Below the pieces are notes generated by a model. That model was not told where the DNA came from, made no database searches, and saw nothing but the letters and a program-made list of their open reading frames with translations. Shown here one piece after another: positions 1 through 6,274 of a stretch of 6,942 bases of DNA; within the stretch, counting starts at the first letter, position 1, and every line of letters begins with the position of its first letter. The position numbers and the translations under genes were made by a program. The stretch is from DATKEG01 sp035544515 (GTDB lineage: Bacteria; Acidobacteriota; Vicinamibacteria; Fen-336), in assembly GCA_035544515.1 (NCBI GenBank), contig DATKEG010000153.1:1-6942 (forward strand), written 5' to 3'.

Positions 1-367
1 CCATCCCGACGCCAAGGTGGGCACGCACCGGCAGTCCTCCGCCTTCTACGACGTGCTGCCGCCGTCGGCCACGGCCAAGGCCCTCGAGCCGGTGGGCCAG
101 TTCAACCGGAGCCGTGTGCTCGTACGCGGCAACCACGTCGAGCACTGGCTCAACGGCGCCAAGGTCCTCGAGTACGAGCTGGGCAGCCCCGAGCTGAAGG
201 CGGCCATCGCGAAGAGCAAGTTCAAGGACGTGGCCGGGTTCGGCACCAAGATCCAGGGCCGGATCCTCCTCCAGGACCACGGCGACGAGGTCTGCTACCG
301 GAACGTGAAGATCCAGGCGCCGCCGCCCGTCCGGCAGCGTGCGCGCGAGCAGGAACGCCAGCCTTGA
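1..367 (+). CDS. DUF1080 (3-keto-disaccharide hydrolase-like) protein, 3' end only
   Basis: This is the C-terminal 121 codons of a gene that begins upstream of the window; the first whole codon is at base 2 and TGA is at 365-367. The sequence shows the hallmarks of the second half of a DUF1080/PF06439 domain: an SSAFYDVLPPS stretch, a VGQFNRSRVLVRGNHVEHWLNG stretch around residues 31-52 of the visible part, SKFKDV, and the closing LQDHGDEVCYRNVKI strand pair. PF06439 is a concanavalin-like beta-sandwich family now named 3-keto-disaccharide hydrolase, and its members are usually exported. Export cannot be tested here because the N-terminus is missing. A 17-residue tail rich in Pro, Arg and Gln follows the domain. 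The stop codon overlaps the TTG start of the next gene (TTGA, 364-367), so the two are probably one operon. Family assignment is firm. Substrate is not known. Confidence 0.9.
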   Translation, partial: HPDAKVGTHRQSSAFYDVLPPSATAKALEPVGQFNRSRVLVRGNHVEHWLNGAKVLEYELGSPELKAAIAKSKFKDVAGFGTKIQGRILLQDHGDEVCYRNVKIQAPPPVRQRAREQERQP

Positions 368-1347
368 ACCGCACGCTCGTCCACGCGCTCGCCGTCTCGA
401 CCCTGCTCGCTCCGTCCGTGGTCCGCGCGCAGGTCAAGATCGAGAAGGTGGCGTGCCTCGGCCTGCCGAATTGCCAGCGCCTCGGCAACGGCACGGTCGA
501 GGTGGTGGTCACGACGGACGTCGGCCCGCGCGTTGCGCGCTACGCGCTCGCCGGCGGCGAGAACGTCCTGGGCGAGGTGCCGGACGGGGTCACCCGGACC
601 GCGCTCGGCGACTGGAAGGCCTGGGGCGGCCACCGCCTCTGGCACGCTCCGGAGGGCAACCCGCGCAGCTACGCGCCCGACAACGCGCCCGTGCGGTTCG
701 ACGTGACGGGTGAAGGCACGGTCCGGCTCACCCAGCCGGTCGAGGCGGGGACCGGCATACAGAAGACGATGACGGTCAAGCTCGATCCCACCGGTACCGG
801 GGTCACGGTCACGCACGCGCTCGCCAACGGCAACCTCTGGGACGTGGAGCTGGCCCCGTGGGCCCTCACCATCATGCGCGGCGGCGGCGCGGTGATCGTC
901 CCCCAGGAGCCCTACGGAGCGCACGCGGAGAACCTCCTGCCCGTCCGTCCCCTCGTCCTCTGGGCCTATACCGACCTGAGCGACCCGCGCTTCGCCATCG
1001 GCCCGAAGTACGTCCGGCTGCGCAGCGATCCGGCGCGCACGACGCCCCAGAAGGTCGGCATCGGCGACAAGCAGGGCTGGGCGGCCTACACCCACGGCCG
1101 AACGGTGTTCGTCAAGCGCTTCGCGCACGACCCGCGCGCGACCTACCCCGACTACGGCAGCAATGTCGAGGTGTTCACGAACGGCTCCTTCATCGAGCTG
1201 GAGACCCTCGGTCCGCTCACTCGCCTCGGTCCGGGGGAGGTCGTGGAGCACGTCGAGGAGTGGCGGCTGTTCGGCGGCGTGGACGTCGGAGAGACCGAGG
1301 CGTCCCTGGAGGCGGCGCTGGCGCCGCTTCTCGGCCCGGGTCGATGA
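364..1347 (+). CDS. Secreted DUF4380 protein, galactose-mutarotase-like fold
   Basis: This 327-residue protein starts at TTG. The start is chosen because it overlaps the upstream stop, has AGGA 9 nt upstream (351-354), and gives a complete Sec signal peptide (basic NR, a hydrophobic run at residues 5-20, likely cleavage after VVRA-Q at residue 22). The next in-frame start, GTG at 418, would remove that peptide. The body resembles DUF4380, a family related to the aldose 1-epimerase/galactose mutarotase beta-sandwich. Visible landmarks are TDVGPRV (51-57), the WGGHRLWHAPEG block (87-98), THALANG (150-156), LAPWALTIM (163-171) and IGDKQGWAAY (233-242). C31 and C37 could form a disulfide in the periplasm. 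No reaction has been assigned to this family as far as I know. Sugar binding or epimerisation is an inference from the fold and from its coupling to a DUF1080 gene. Its stop overlaps the next start (ATGA, 1344-1347). Confidence 0.85.
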   Translation: MNRTLVHALAVSTLLAPSVVRAQVKIEKVACLGLPNCQRLGNGTVEVVVTTDVGPRVARYALAGGENVLGEVPDGVTRTALGDWKAWGGHRLWHAPEGNPRSYAPDNAPVRFDVTGEGTVRLTQPVEAGTGIQKTMTVKLDPTGTGVTVTHALANGNLWDVELAPWALTIMRGGGAVIVPQEPYGAHAENLLPVRPLVLWAYTDLSDPRFAIGPKYVRLRSDPARTTPQKVGIGDKQGWAAYTHGRTVFVKRFAHDPRATYPDYGSNVEVFTNGSFIELETLGPLTRLGPGEVVEHVEEWRLFGGVDVGETEASLEAALAPLLGPGR

Positions 1348-2354
1348 GCCGGCGCGCCTTCCTGGCCGCGCTCGTGCCTCTGGCCGTGCGCCGTCCGCCG
1401 CGCGCGGGCGCGGCCACGACGGCGGTCTGGACGGCCACCGGCGCCGTCGCCCCGGAGGATTTGGGCACCACACTGACGCACGAGCACGTGCTCGTGGATT
1501 TCGTGGGCGCCGACAAGGTGGGCCGGCACCGTTACGACGCGGAGGACGCGTTCCGCGCCGCCTTGCCCCACCTGCGGGCGCTGAGGGCGCGCGGGTGCCG
1601 CACCCTCGTCGAGTGCACCCCGGCCTACATCGGCCGCGACCCCGCGCTCCTGCGCCGCCTGTCGGAGAAGAGCGGCCTCCACATCCTGACCAACACCGGC
1701 TACTACGGCGCGGCCAACGACAAGTTCGTCCCGCCGCACGCCTACGCCGAGACCGCCGAGCAGCTCGCCGCGCGCTGGACGGCCGAATGGACGGGCGGCA
1801 TCGAGGGCACGGGGATCCGGCCCGCCTTCCTGAAGATCGGCGTGGACGGGGGGCCGCTCTCCCCCATCGATCGCAAGCTCGTGGCGGCGGGTGCGCTCTG
1901 CCACCGCCGGACGGGCCTGCGCCTGCACGTCCACACGGGAGACGGCGTCGCGGCGCAGGCGATCGTGGACCTGCTGAAGGCCGAGCGCGTCGCGCCGGAC
2001 GCCTACGTCTGGGTGCACGCCCAGAACGAGAAGGACCGCGCCGTTCACCGCCGGCTCGCCTCGGAGGGCGTGTGGATCTCCCTCGACGGCGTGTCGGAGG
2101 CGAGCCTGGACGCGCACGTGGGCGGGGTGGCCGACCTCGCGCGGGCCGGCCACCTCGGCCGCGTCCTCGTCTCGCAGGACGCGGGCTGGTACCGCGTGGG
2201 CGAGCCCGGCGGGGGACGCTTCCGGCCCTACACGTTCCTGTTCGACGCGTTCCTTCCCGCCTTGCACAAGACCGGCCTGAGCGAGGCCGACACGCGCGCG
2301 CTGCTCGTGGACAACCCCGCGCGCGTACTCACGCCCATGGCCGCGACGGCTTGA
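1344..2354 (+). CDS. Tat-exported phosphotriesterase/lactonase-family metallohydrolase
   Basis: This 336-residue protein belongs to the phosphotriesterase-like amidohydrolases (PF02126), a binuclear-metal TIM-barrel family that includes phosphotriesterases and many lactonases. The full expected ligand set is visible: HEH (H46, H48) after strand 1, K164 in AFLKIG as the lysine that is carboxylated to bridge the metals, H197 in LHVHTGDG, H225 in WVHAQNE, and D279 in SQDAGW. The family's C-terminal NPARVL is at 324-329. The N-terminus has a twin-arginine motif (SRRAFL, residues 2-7), a short hydrophobic stretch, and a probable cleavage region near residues 21-24, so export of the folded, metal-loaded enzyme is likely. 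The ATG overlaps the upstream stop and has no good Shine-Dalgarno, which points to translational coupling. The substrate cannot be read from sequence. A lactone or ester from sugar oxidation fits the neighbours better than an organophosphate, but this is inference. Confidence 0.88.
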   Translation: MSRRAFLAALVPLAVRRPPRAGAATTAVWTATGAVAPEDLGTTLTHEHVLVDFVGADKVGRHRYDAEDAFRAALPHLRALRARGCRTLVECTPAYIGRDPALLRRLSEKSGLHILTNTGYYGAANDKFVPPHAYAETAEQLAARWTAEWTGGIEGTGIRPAFLKIGVDGGPLSPIDRKLVAAGALCHRRTGLRLHVHTGDGVAAQAIVDLLKAERVAPDAYVWVHAQNEKDRAVHRRLASEGVWISLDGVSEASLDAHVGGVADLARAGHLGRVLVSQDAGWYRVGEPGGGRFRPYTFLFDAFLPALHKTGLSEADTRALLVDNPARVLTPMAATA

Positions 2355-3820
2355 TGGCCGGCACGTCCCAGGGCACCCAGCCGGCCGCGCGGGGCGGCCT
2401 TCCGCCCTGGAACGTGGCGGAGCTGCCCCCTCCGCGGCCGTACACGTTCCGGAACGTGATGGCCGTGATCGGGCCGGGCGCCATCATGCTCTCCATGTCG
2501 ATCGGGAGCGGCGAGTGGCACTTCGGCCCGGCCACCGTGGTGCGCTACGGCGCGGCGCTGATGTGGGTGGTCACGCTGGGCATCCTGCTGCAGCTCGTGC
2601 TCAACCTGCAGTTCATTCGCTACACGATGTACACGGGCGAGCCCGCCGCGGTCGGGTTCATGCGCACCTGGCCGGGGGCGCCCTTCTGGGCCACGGTCTA
2701 CATCCTGCTCGCGCTCTCCCAGAACGGCTGGCCCGGGTGGGCCGCGCTCTCCGCCTCGAGCATCTTCTCGGTGGTGAACGGCCGCATGCCGGGTCCCGGC
2801 GACCAGGGCGCGCTGCTCGCCTTCGGCTATCTCACCTTCGGCCTGACCCTGCTCATCGTGACCTTCGGCGGCAAGATCGAGCGGACGCTGGAGTGGGTGA
2901 ACTGGTTCATGGTCGCCTTCATCGTGCTCTTCCTGCTGACCGTGAACCTGCTCTTCGTTCCCTGGTCCGTGTGGTGGGAGGTGCTGCGCGGCCACGTCCA
3001 GTTCGGCTACTTCCCGCCGGGCGCGGACTGGGTGTTGATCGGCGCGCTGGCCGGCTTCGCGGGCAACGGCGGCATCGGCAACGTGGGCTCCAGCAACTAC
3101 ATCCGCGACAAGGGCCTGGGCATGGGATCGGTGGTCGGTTACATTCCCGCCGCCGTGGGCGGCCGCGCGGTGAAGGTCTCGCCGGTCGGCAGCGTCTTCC
3201 CCACCACGGCCGCGAACATGGGCCGGTGGCGCGCGTGGTGGCGTTACGTGCTCGCCGACCAGGTCCTGCTCTGGGCCGCGGGCTGCTTCGTGGGCATGTA
3301 CCTCAACGTCGTGCTCGCCGCCGCCGTGATCCCGCCGGGCACCGACATGGCGGGGGTGGCCGCGGGATCGATGCAGGCCGACTTCCTGGGCCGGGTCGCG
3401 GGCCCGCTCGCGCGGATGCTCACGCTGCTCACGGGCTTCTGGGTCCTCTTCGGCAGCCAGCTCACGATCACCGACCTGCTCGTGCGCTTCAGCACCGACA
3501 TCCTGTGGAGCGGGAGCGGCCGCGTGCGGCGCTGGGCGCGAGACGACATCCGCCGCGTGTACTACACGCTCATCGTGGCGGCGGCGGTCTGGGGCTGCGT
3601 GGCCATCAACCTGGCCCGGCCCGCGACCCTGCTCGCCATCTCCGCCAACGCGGCGGGATTCATCCTGATGGTGGCGGGGACGCACATCCTGGTCGTCAAC
3701 CACCGCCTGCTGCCGCGCGAGGTGCGCGGCCCCTGGTGGGAGCGCGCGGGCGTCGGCGCCGCGGTCGTCTTCTACGCCTTCTTCTTCTGGAAGAACGTGG
3801 AGCGGCTGCTGTTCGCCTGA
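2354..3820 (+). CDS. Nramp-superfamily membrane transporter with altered metal site
   Basis: This 488-residue inner-membrane protein has about 11 hydrophobic helices, roughly at 36-58, 67-88, 112-138, 153-171, 183-203, 226-247, 304-326, 355-375, 403-421, 425-448 and 465-483. It fits PF01566 (Nramp, LeuT fold). Helix 1 begins GPG at 40-42. Exactly where Nramp metal transporters carry DPGN, 11 residues after the first G, this protein has GSGE (51-54) followed by W55. Helix 6 has a glycine-rich AGFAGNGGIGNVGSSNY (233-249) with no Met-Pro-His. A loop of about 50 residues (251-303) separates helices 6 and 7, which looks longer than usual. The canonical manganese/iron site is therefore not present, and the real substrate may not be a divalent metal. 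The ATG overlaps the upstream TGA by one base (TGATG) with no clear Shine-Dalgarno, so translation is probably coupled. It is likely the importer for the product of the three preceding genes. Fold assignment is fairly sure; substrate is unknown. Confidence 0.8.
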   Translation: MAGTSQGTQPAARGGLPPWNVAELPPPRPYTFRNVMAVIGPGAIMLSMSIGSGEWHFGPATVVRYGAALMWVVTLGILLQLVLNLQFIRYTMYTGEPAAVGFMRTWPGAPFWATVYILLALSQNGWPGWAALSASSIFSVVNGRMPGPGDQGALLAFGYLTFGLTLLIVTFGGKIERTLEWVNWFMVAFIVLFLLTVNLLFVPWSVWWEVLRGHVQFGYFPPGADWVLIGALAGFAGNGGIGNVGSSNYIRDKGLGMGSVVGYIPAAVGGRAVKVSPVGSVFPTTAANMGRWRAWWRYVLADQVLLWAAGCFVGMYLNVVLAAAVIPPGTDMAGVAAGSMQADFLGRVAGPLARMLTLLTGFWVLFGSQLTITDLLVRFSTDILWSGSGRVRRWARDDIRRVYYTLIVAAAVWGCVAINLARPATLLAISANAAGFILMVAGTHILVVNHRLLPREVRGPWWERAGVGAAVVFYAFFFWKNVERLLFA

Positions 3821-3840
3821 CTCGGCCCCCCGCCGGAGCA

Positions 3841-3860
3841 GCCGCGGCAGAGGCCGTGGC
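3841..3860 (+). terminator. GC-rich hairpin after the four-gene operon
   Basis: GCCGCGGC (3841-3848) pairs with GCCGTGGC (3853-3860) over 8 bp, with one G-U pair and an AGAG loop. It lies 20 nt after the transporter stop and 8 nt before the next promoter's -35 box, where a terminator would be expected. No T-tract follows, so it is not a textbook intrinsic terminator. It could stabilise the 3' end, assist Rho-dependent termination, or be a chance product of high GC. Confidence 0.4.
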
Positions 3861-3868
3861 AGAGACGC

Positions 3869-3898
3869 TTGACACGCTCCCCGAAGTGCTGGTAGAGT
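3869..3898 (+). promoter_or_regulatory. Sigma70-type promoter of the FecA-like receptor gene
   Basis: A perfect -35 hexamer TTGACA (3869-3874) is separated by 18 bp from TAGAGT (3893-3898), which matches TATAAT at 4 of 6 positions. The expected transcription start is near 3904-3907, giving a leader of about 95 nt before the chosen start codon. The promoter lies between the end of the upstream operon and the receptor gene, so that gene has its own transcription unit. Confidence 0.75.
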
Positions 3899-3906
3899 CC
3901 CGCTCA

Positions 3907-3934
3907 AATGAAATTGAAATTCAATTTCATTATC
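3907..3934 (+). promoter_or_regulatory. Candidate Fur-box-like operator (25-bp palindrome)
   Basis: Positions 3907-3931 form an inverted repeat with perfect 12-bp arms around a single central base (3919). The stretch 3905-3940 has only 7 G/C bases in 36, in an otherwise GC-rich window. It reads as hexamers: GAAATT at 3910 and again at 3916, a C at 3922, then AATTTC at 3923 and ATTATC at 3929. That is the 6-6-1-6 layout of the classical Fur box (GATAAT twice, C, ATTATC), with one extra inverted hexamer. Against the 19-bp consensus I count 13 matches for 3910-3928 on the + strand and 14 for 3916-3934 on the - strand. It covers the predicted transcription start, an ideal place for repression, and precedes a ferric-chelate-type receptor. 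Another regulator with an AT-rich palindromic site cannot be excluded. Confidence 0.55.
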
Positions 3935-3985
3935 ATCTTTGACCGGTTGAGGAGCGCGCCCGGCACCCTCCAGGCGGGGACGCGC

Positions 3986-3993
3986 AGAGGGGA
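3986..3993 (+). promoter_or_regulatory. Ribosome binding site that decides the receptor start
   Basis: AGAGGGGA lies 7 nt before the GTG at 4001 and 4 nt before the GTG at 3998. It supports initiation here rather than at the ATG at 3908, which lies inside the palindrome almost at the predicted transcription start and has no ribosome binding site. Confidence 0.65.
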
Positions 3994-4000
3994 TCTCGTG

Positions 4001-6274
4001 GTGAGGCGACGGACGACAAAGTGGAGCATCGCGGCGCTGGTCCTGGGGCTGCTGGGAGGGTCTTCATCGGGCGGCGCGCAGGAGCCTGAGACCCCGGCCG
4101 CCGAGGTGAAGGCGGAAGAGCCGTCGCCGAAGGCGACCTTCCGGGAGCGCGTGACGGTCGTCGGCACCGCCGAGACGCTGTCCGAGATCCCCGGCTCCGC
4201 CCACCTGCTGGGGGGGGCCGATCTCGAACGCCGGAAGCGTGGCTTCGACGACATCCACCGCCTGCTCCGGCCGATTCCCGGCTTGATCATCCAGGAGGAA
4301 GACGGCTTCGGCCGCCGCCCCAACATCGGGATGCGTGGAACGGGCACCGACCGTTCATCGAGGATCGCGCTCATGGAGGACGGCGTGTTGATCGCGCCCG
4401 CGCCCTATTCCGCGCCCGCCGCCTACTACTTCCCGGTCTCGGGGCGCATGGAGAGCGTCGAGGTCCGCAAGGGATCCAGCCAGATCAAATACGGGCCCAA
4501 CACCGGCGGTGGCGCGCTCAACCTCGTGTCGACGTCGATCCCGGACGCCTTCCGGCTCAGCCTCCGGGCCGAGGGCGGCCAACACGGGAGCGGCAAGGCT
4601 CATCTCTTCGTGGGAGACTCCTCGGACCACGTCGACTGGCTGATCGAGACCTACCAGGGCCGGAGCCGCGGCTTCAAGAACCTCGACGGGGGCGGCGACA
4701 CGGGCTTCGCCCTCCAGGACTACGTGGGCAAGCTGCGTTTCCACACCTCCCAGGACGCCCGCGTCTACCAGCACCTCGAGATCAAGCTGGGCGCGACCGA
4801 AGAGGACTCCGACGAGACCTATCTCGGGCTTGCGGAGAACGACTTCCGGCGGGACCCCCTGCGCCGCTACGCCGCCTCCCAGCTCGACGTCTTCGAAGCC
4901 TCCCACCGCCAGTACCAGGCGCGCCATTTCGTGGTCTTCTCCCGCCGCCTCGACGTCACCACGACCGCCTGGCGGAACGACTTCGCCCGGCGCTGGTACA
5001 AGCTGGAGAGCGTGCTCGGCGCGGGTCTGTCCGGCGTGCTGGAGCGGCCGCGGAGCTTCGCCGCGCACCACGCGATCCTCGCCGGAGCGGACAGCCCGGC
5101 AAACGCCCTCGAGATCCGCAACAACAACCGCGCGTACTACGCTCAGGGTCTGCAGACCGTGCTCGGCCTGCAGGCCGGGCTGGGACCCACCCGCCACAAG
5201 GTCGAAGCCGGCGTGCGTTTCCTCCAGGACGAGGAGGACCGCTTCCAGCAGGACGACGGCTACCAGATGCTCGGCGGCCGCATGAGGCTCACCCGGGCGG
5301 GCGCTCCCGGCAGCCAGACCAATCAGGTCGTGTCGGCGTCGGCCTGGGCCTTCTTCGCCCAGGACCGCGTCGAGTGGGGACGGCTGAGCCTCGTTCCCGG
5401 CCTCCGCCTGGAGCGGATCGACCTCCGGCGTACCGACTATGCCCGGACCGATCCGGATCGTACGAGCCCCACCGCCGTGCTGGACGACGACCTCGGCGTG
5501 CTCGTCCCCGGGATCGGGGCCGGCGTGCGCATCGGCCCGAGACTCGACCTCGTGGCGGGCCTCCACAAGGGCTTCTCCCCGCCCGGGCCGGGCGCCAATC
5601 CGGAGACCAGGGCCGAGGAGAGCCTCAATTACGAGCTGGGTTTCCGAGGGCGCGCGGGCGCGTTCCGCGCGGAGGCCACCGCCTTCTTCAACGACTACGA
5701 GAACATGCTGGGCCGCGATACCCTCGCTTCCGGTGGCAGCGGGTCCGGTGACCTGTTCAACGCCGGCGAGGTGAGGGTCTCCGGCCTCGAATCCGTCATT
5801 CAATACGACCTCCGCGGCGCGTTGCGCCTTCCGGTTTCGGTGCCGGTGCAGGCGAGCTACACGTTCACCAGCGGCGAGTTCCGCAACGGCTTCCAGAGCC
5901 AATACGGGCCGTGGGGCACGGTCACGGCCGGAGACGAGTTACCCTACCTGCCCCGGCATCAGCTCTTCGCGCGCGTGGGAGTGGAGGCGCAGCGCTGGAT
6001 GGCCGACTTGAGCGCCCACCACGTCGGGCGCATGCGCACGCGGGCCGGGCAGCAGGCCCTCGTGGACGCGCAGTCGACCGATGCCACCTTCGTGCTGGAC
6101 CTGACGGCCGAATACGCCTTCCCGGGCAAGCGGCTCGGAGGACATCTCCGGGTCTTCGGGAGCGTCCAGAACCTCGCCGACCGCGCCTACGTGGTGGCGC
6201 GCCATCCCGCCGGCGCCCGGCCCGGCCTGCCCCGGACGATCACGGCGGGCGTGAAGCTCCTCGTAGGCCGTTAG
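4001..6274 (+). CDS. FecA-like TonB-dependent outer-membrane receptor
   Basis: This 757-residue protein (GTG start) is an outer-membrane beta-barrel receptor that imports a ligand using TonB energy. The signal peptide has a basic start (RRRTTK), a hydrophobic core at residues 9-20, and probable cleavage around GGA-Q27. A TonB-box-like segment, RERVTVVG (48-55), follows a Pro/Glu/Ala-rich linker. The plug spans about 58-178 and includes LLRPIPGLIIQEEDG (88-102), RPNIGMRGT (106-114), LMEDGVLIAPAPYSAPAAYYFP (124-145) and VEVRKGSSQIKYGPNTGGGALNLVST (153-178). This plug is typical of the FecA (COG4772) group. The rest is the barrel, and it looks complete, although the last residues are VKLLVGR rather than ending in an aromatic residue. 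Unlike E. coli FecA, no N-terminal signalling domain lies between signal peptide and TonB box, so FecIR-type surface signalling is unlikely. The in-frame ATG at 3908 would put 31 odd residues before the signal peptide and is rejected. The Fur-like site upstream supports an iron-chelate ligand, but the ligand itself is inferred. Confidence 0.88.
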   Translation: MRRRTTKWSIAALVLGLLGGSSSGGAQEPETPAAEVKAEEPSPKATFRERVTVVGTAETLSEIPGSAHLLGGADLERRKRGFDDIHRLLRPIPGLIIQEEDGFGRRPNIGMRGTGTDRSSRIALMEDGVLIAPAPYSAPAAYYFPVSGRMESVEVRKGSSQIKYGPNTGGGALNLVSTSIPDAFRLSLRAEGGQHGSGKAHLFVGDSSDHVDWLIETYQGRSRGFKNLDGGGDTGFALQDYVGKLRFHTSQDARVYQHLEIKLGATEEDSDETYLGLAENDFRRDPLRRYAASQLDVFEASHRQYQARHFVVFSRRLDVTTTAWRNDFARRWYKLESVLGAGLSGVLERPRSFAAHHAILAGADSPANALEIRNNNRAYYAQGLQTVLGLQAGLGPTRHKVEAGVRFLQDEEDRFQQDDGYQMLGGRMRLTRAGAPGSQTNQVVSASAWAFFAQDRVEWGRLSLVPGLRLERIDLRRTDYARTDPDRTSPTAVLDDDLGVLVPGIGAGVRIGPRLDLVAGLHKGFSPPGPGANPETRAEESLNYELGFRGRAGAFRAEATAFFNDYENMLGRDTLASGGSGSGDLFNAGEVRVSGLESVIQYDLRGALRLPVSVPVQASYTFTSGEFRNGFQSQYGPWGTVTAGDELPYLPRHQLFARVGVEAQRWMADLSAHHVGRMRTRAGQQALVDAQSTDATFVLDLTAEYAFPGKRLGGHLRVFGSVQNLADRAYVVARHPAGARPGLPRTITAGVKLLVGR

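Noticed and set aside
858..1343. N-terminal extension of the metallohydrolase frame upstream of 1344
   Set aside because: It overlaps the DUF4380 gene in another frame and encodes Arg/Pro-rich sequence. The ATG at 1344 gives a twin-arginine signal and a 4-nt overlap with the preceding stop.
295..1473. A 392-codon open frame on the - strand
   Set aside because: It lies opposite the DUF4380 gene and its flanks, has no recognisable domain, and is dominated by Arg, Ala, Gly and Asp. The + strand gene has a signal peptide and coupled ends.
2228..3907. A 559-codon open frame on the - strand
   Set aside because: It is antisense to the transporter gene. Its translation is a low-complexity mix of Arg, His, Gly and Ala with no hydrophobic pattern or motif, as expected from the shadow of a GC-rich gene.
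2515..3942. A 475-codon + strand frame overlapping the transporter
   Set aside because: It is a frame-shifted reading of the transporter gene, rich in Arg, Gly and Ala, without membrane segments or motifs, and it runs through the promoter region.
3966..3991. CCCTC (3966-3970) pairing with GAGGG (3987-3991), which could mask the receptor's ribosome binding site
   Set aside because: It is only 5 bp across a 16-nt loop, which is easily expected by chance in this composition. No aptamer-like structure surrounds it.
4355..5902. A 515-codon open frame on the - strand
   Set aside because: It is antisense to the FecA-like receptor, whose plug motifs and signal peptide are clear. No domain is seen in the antisense translation.
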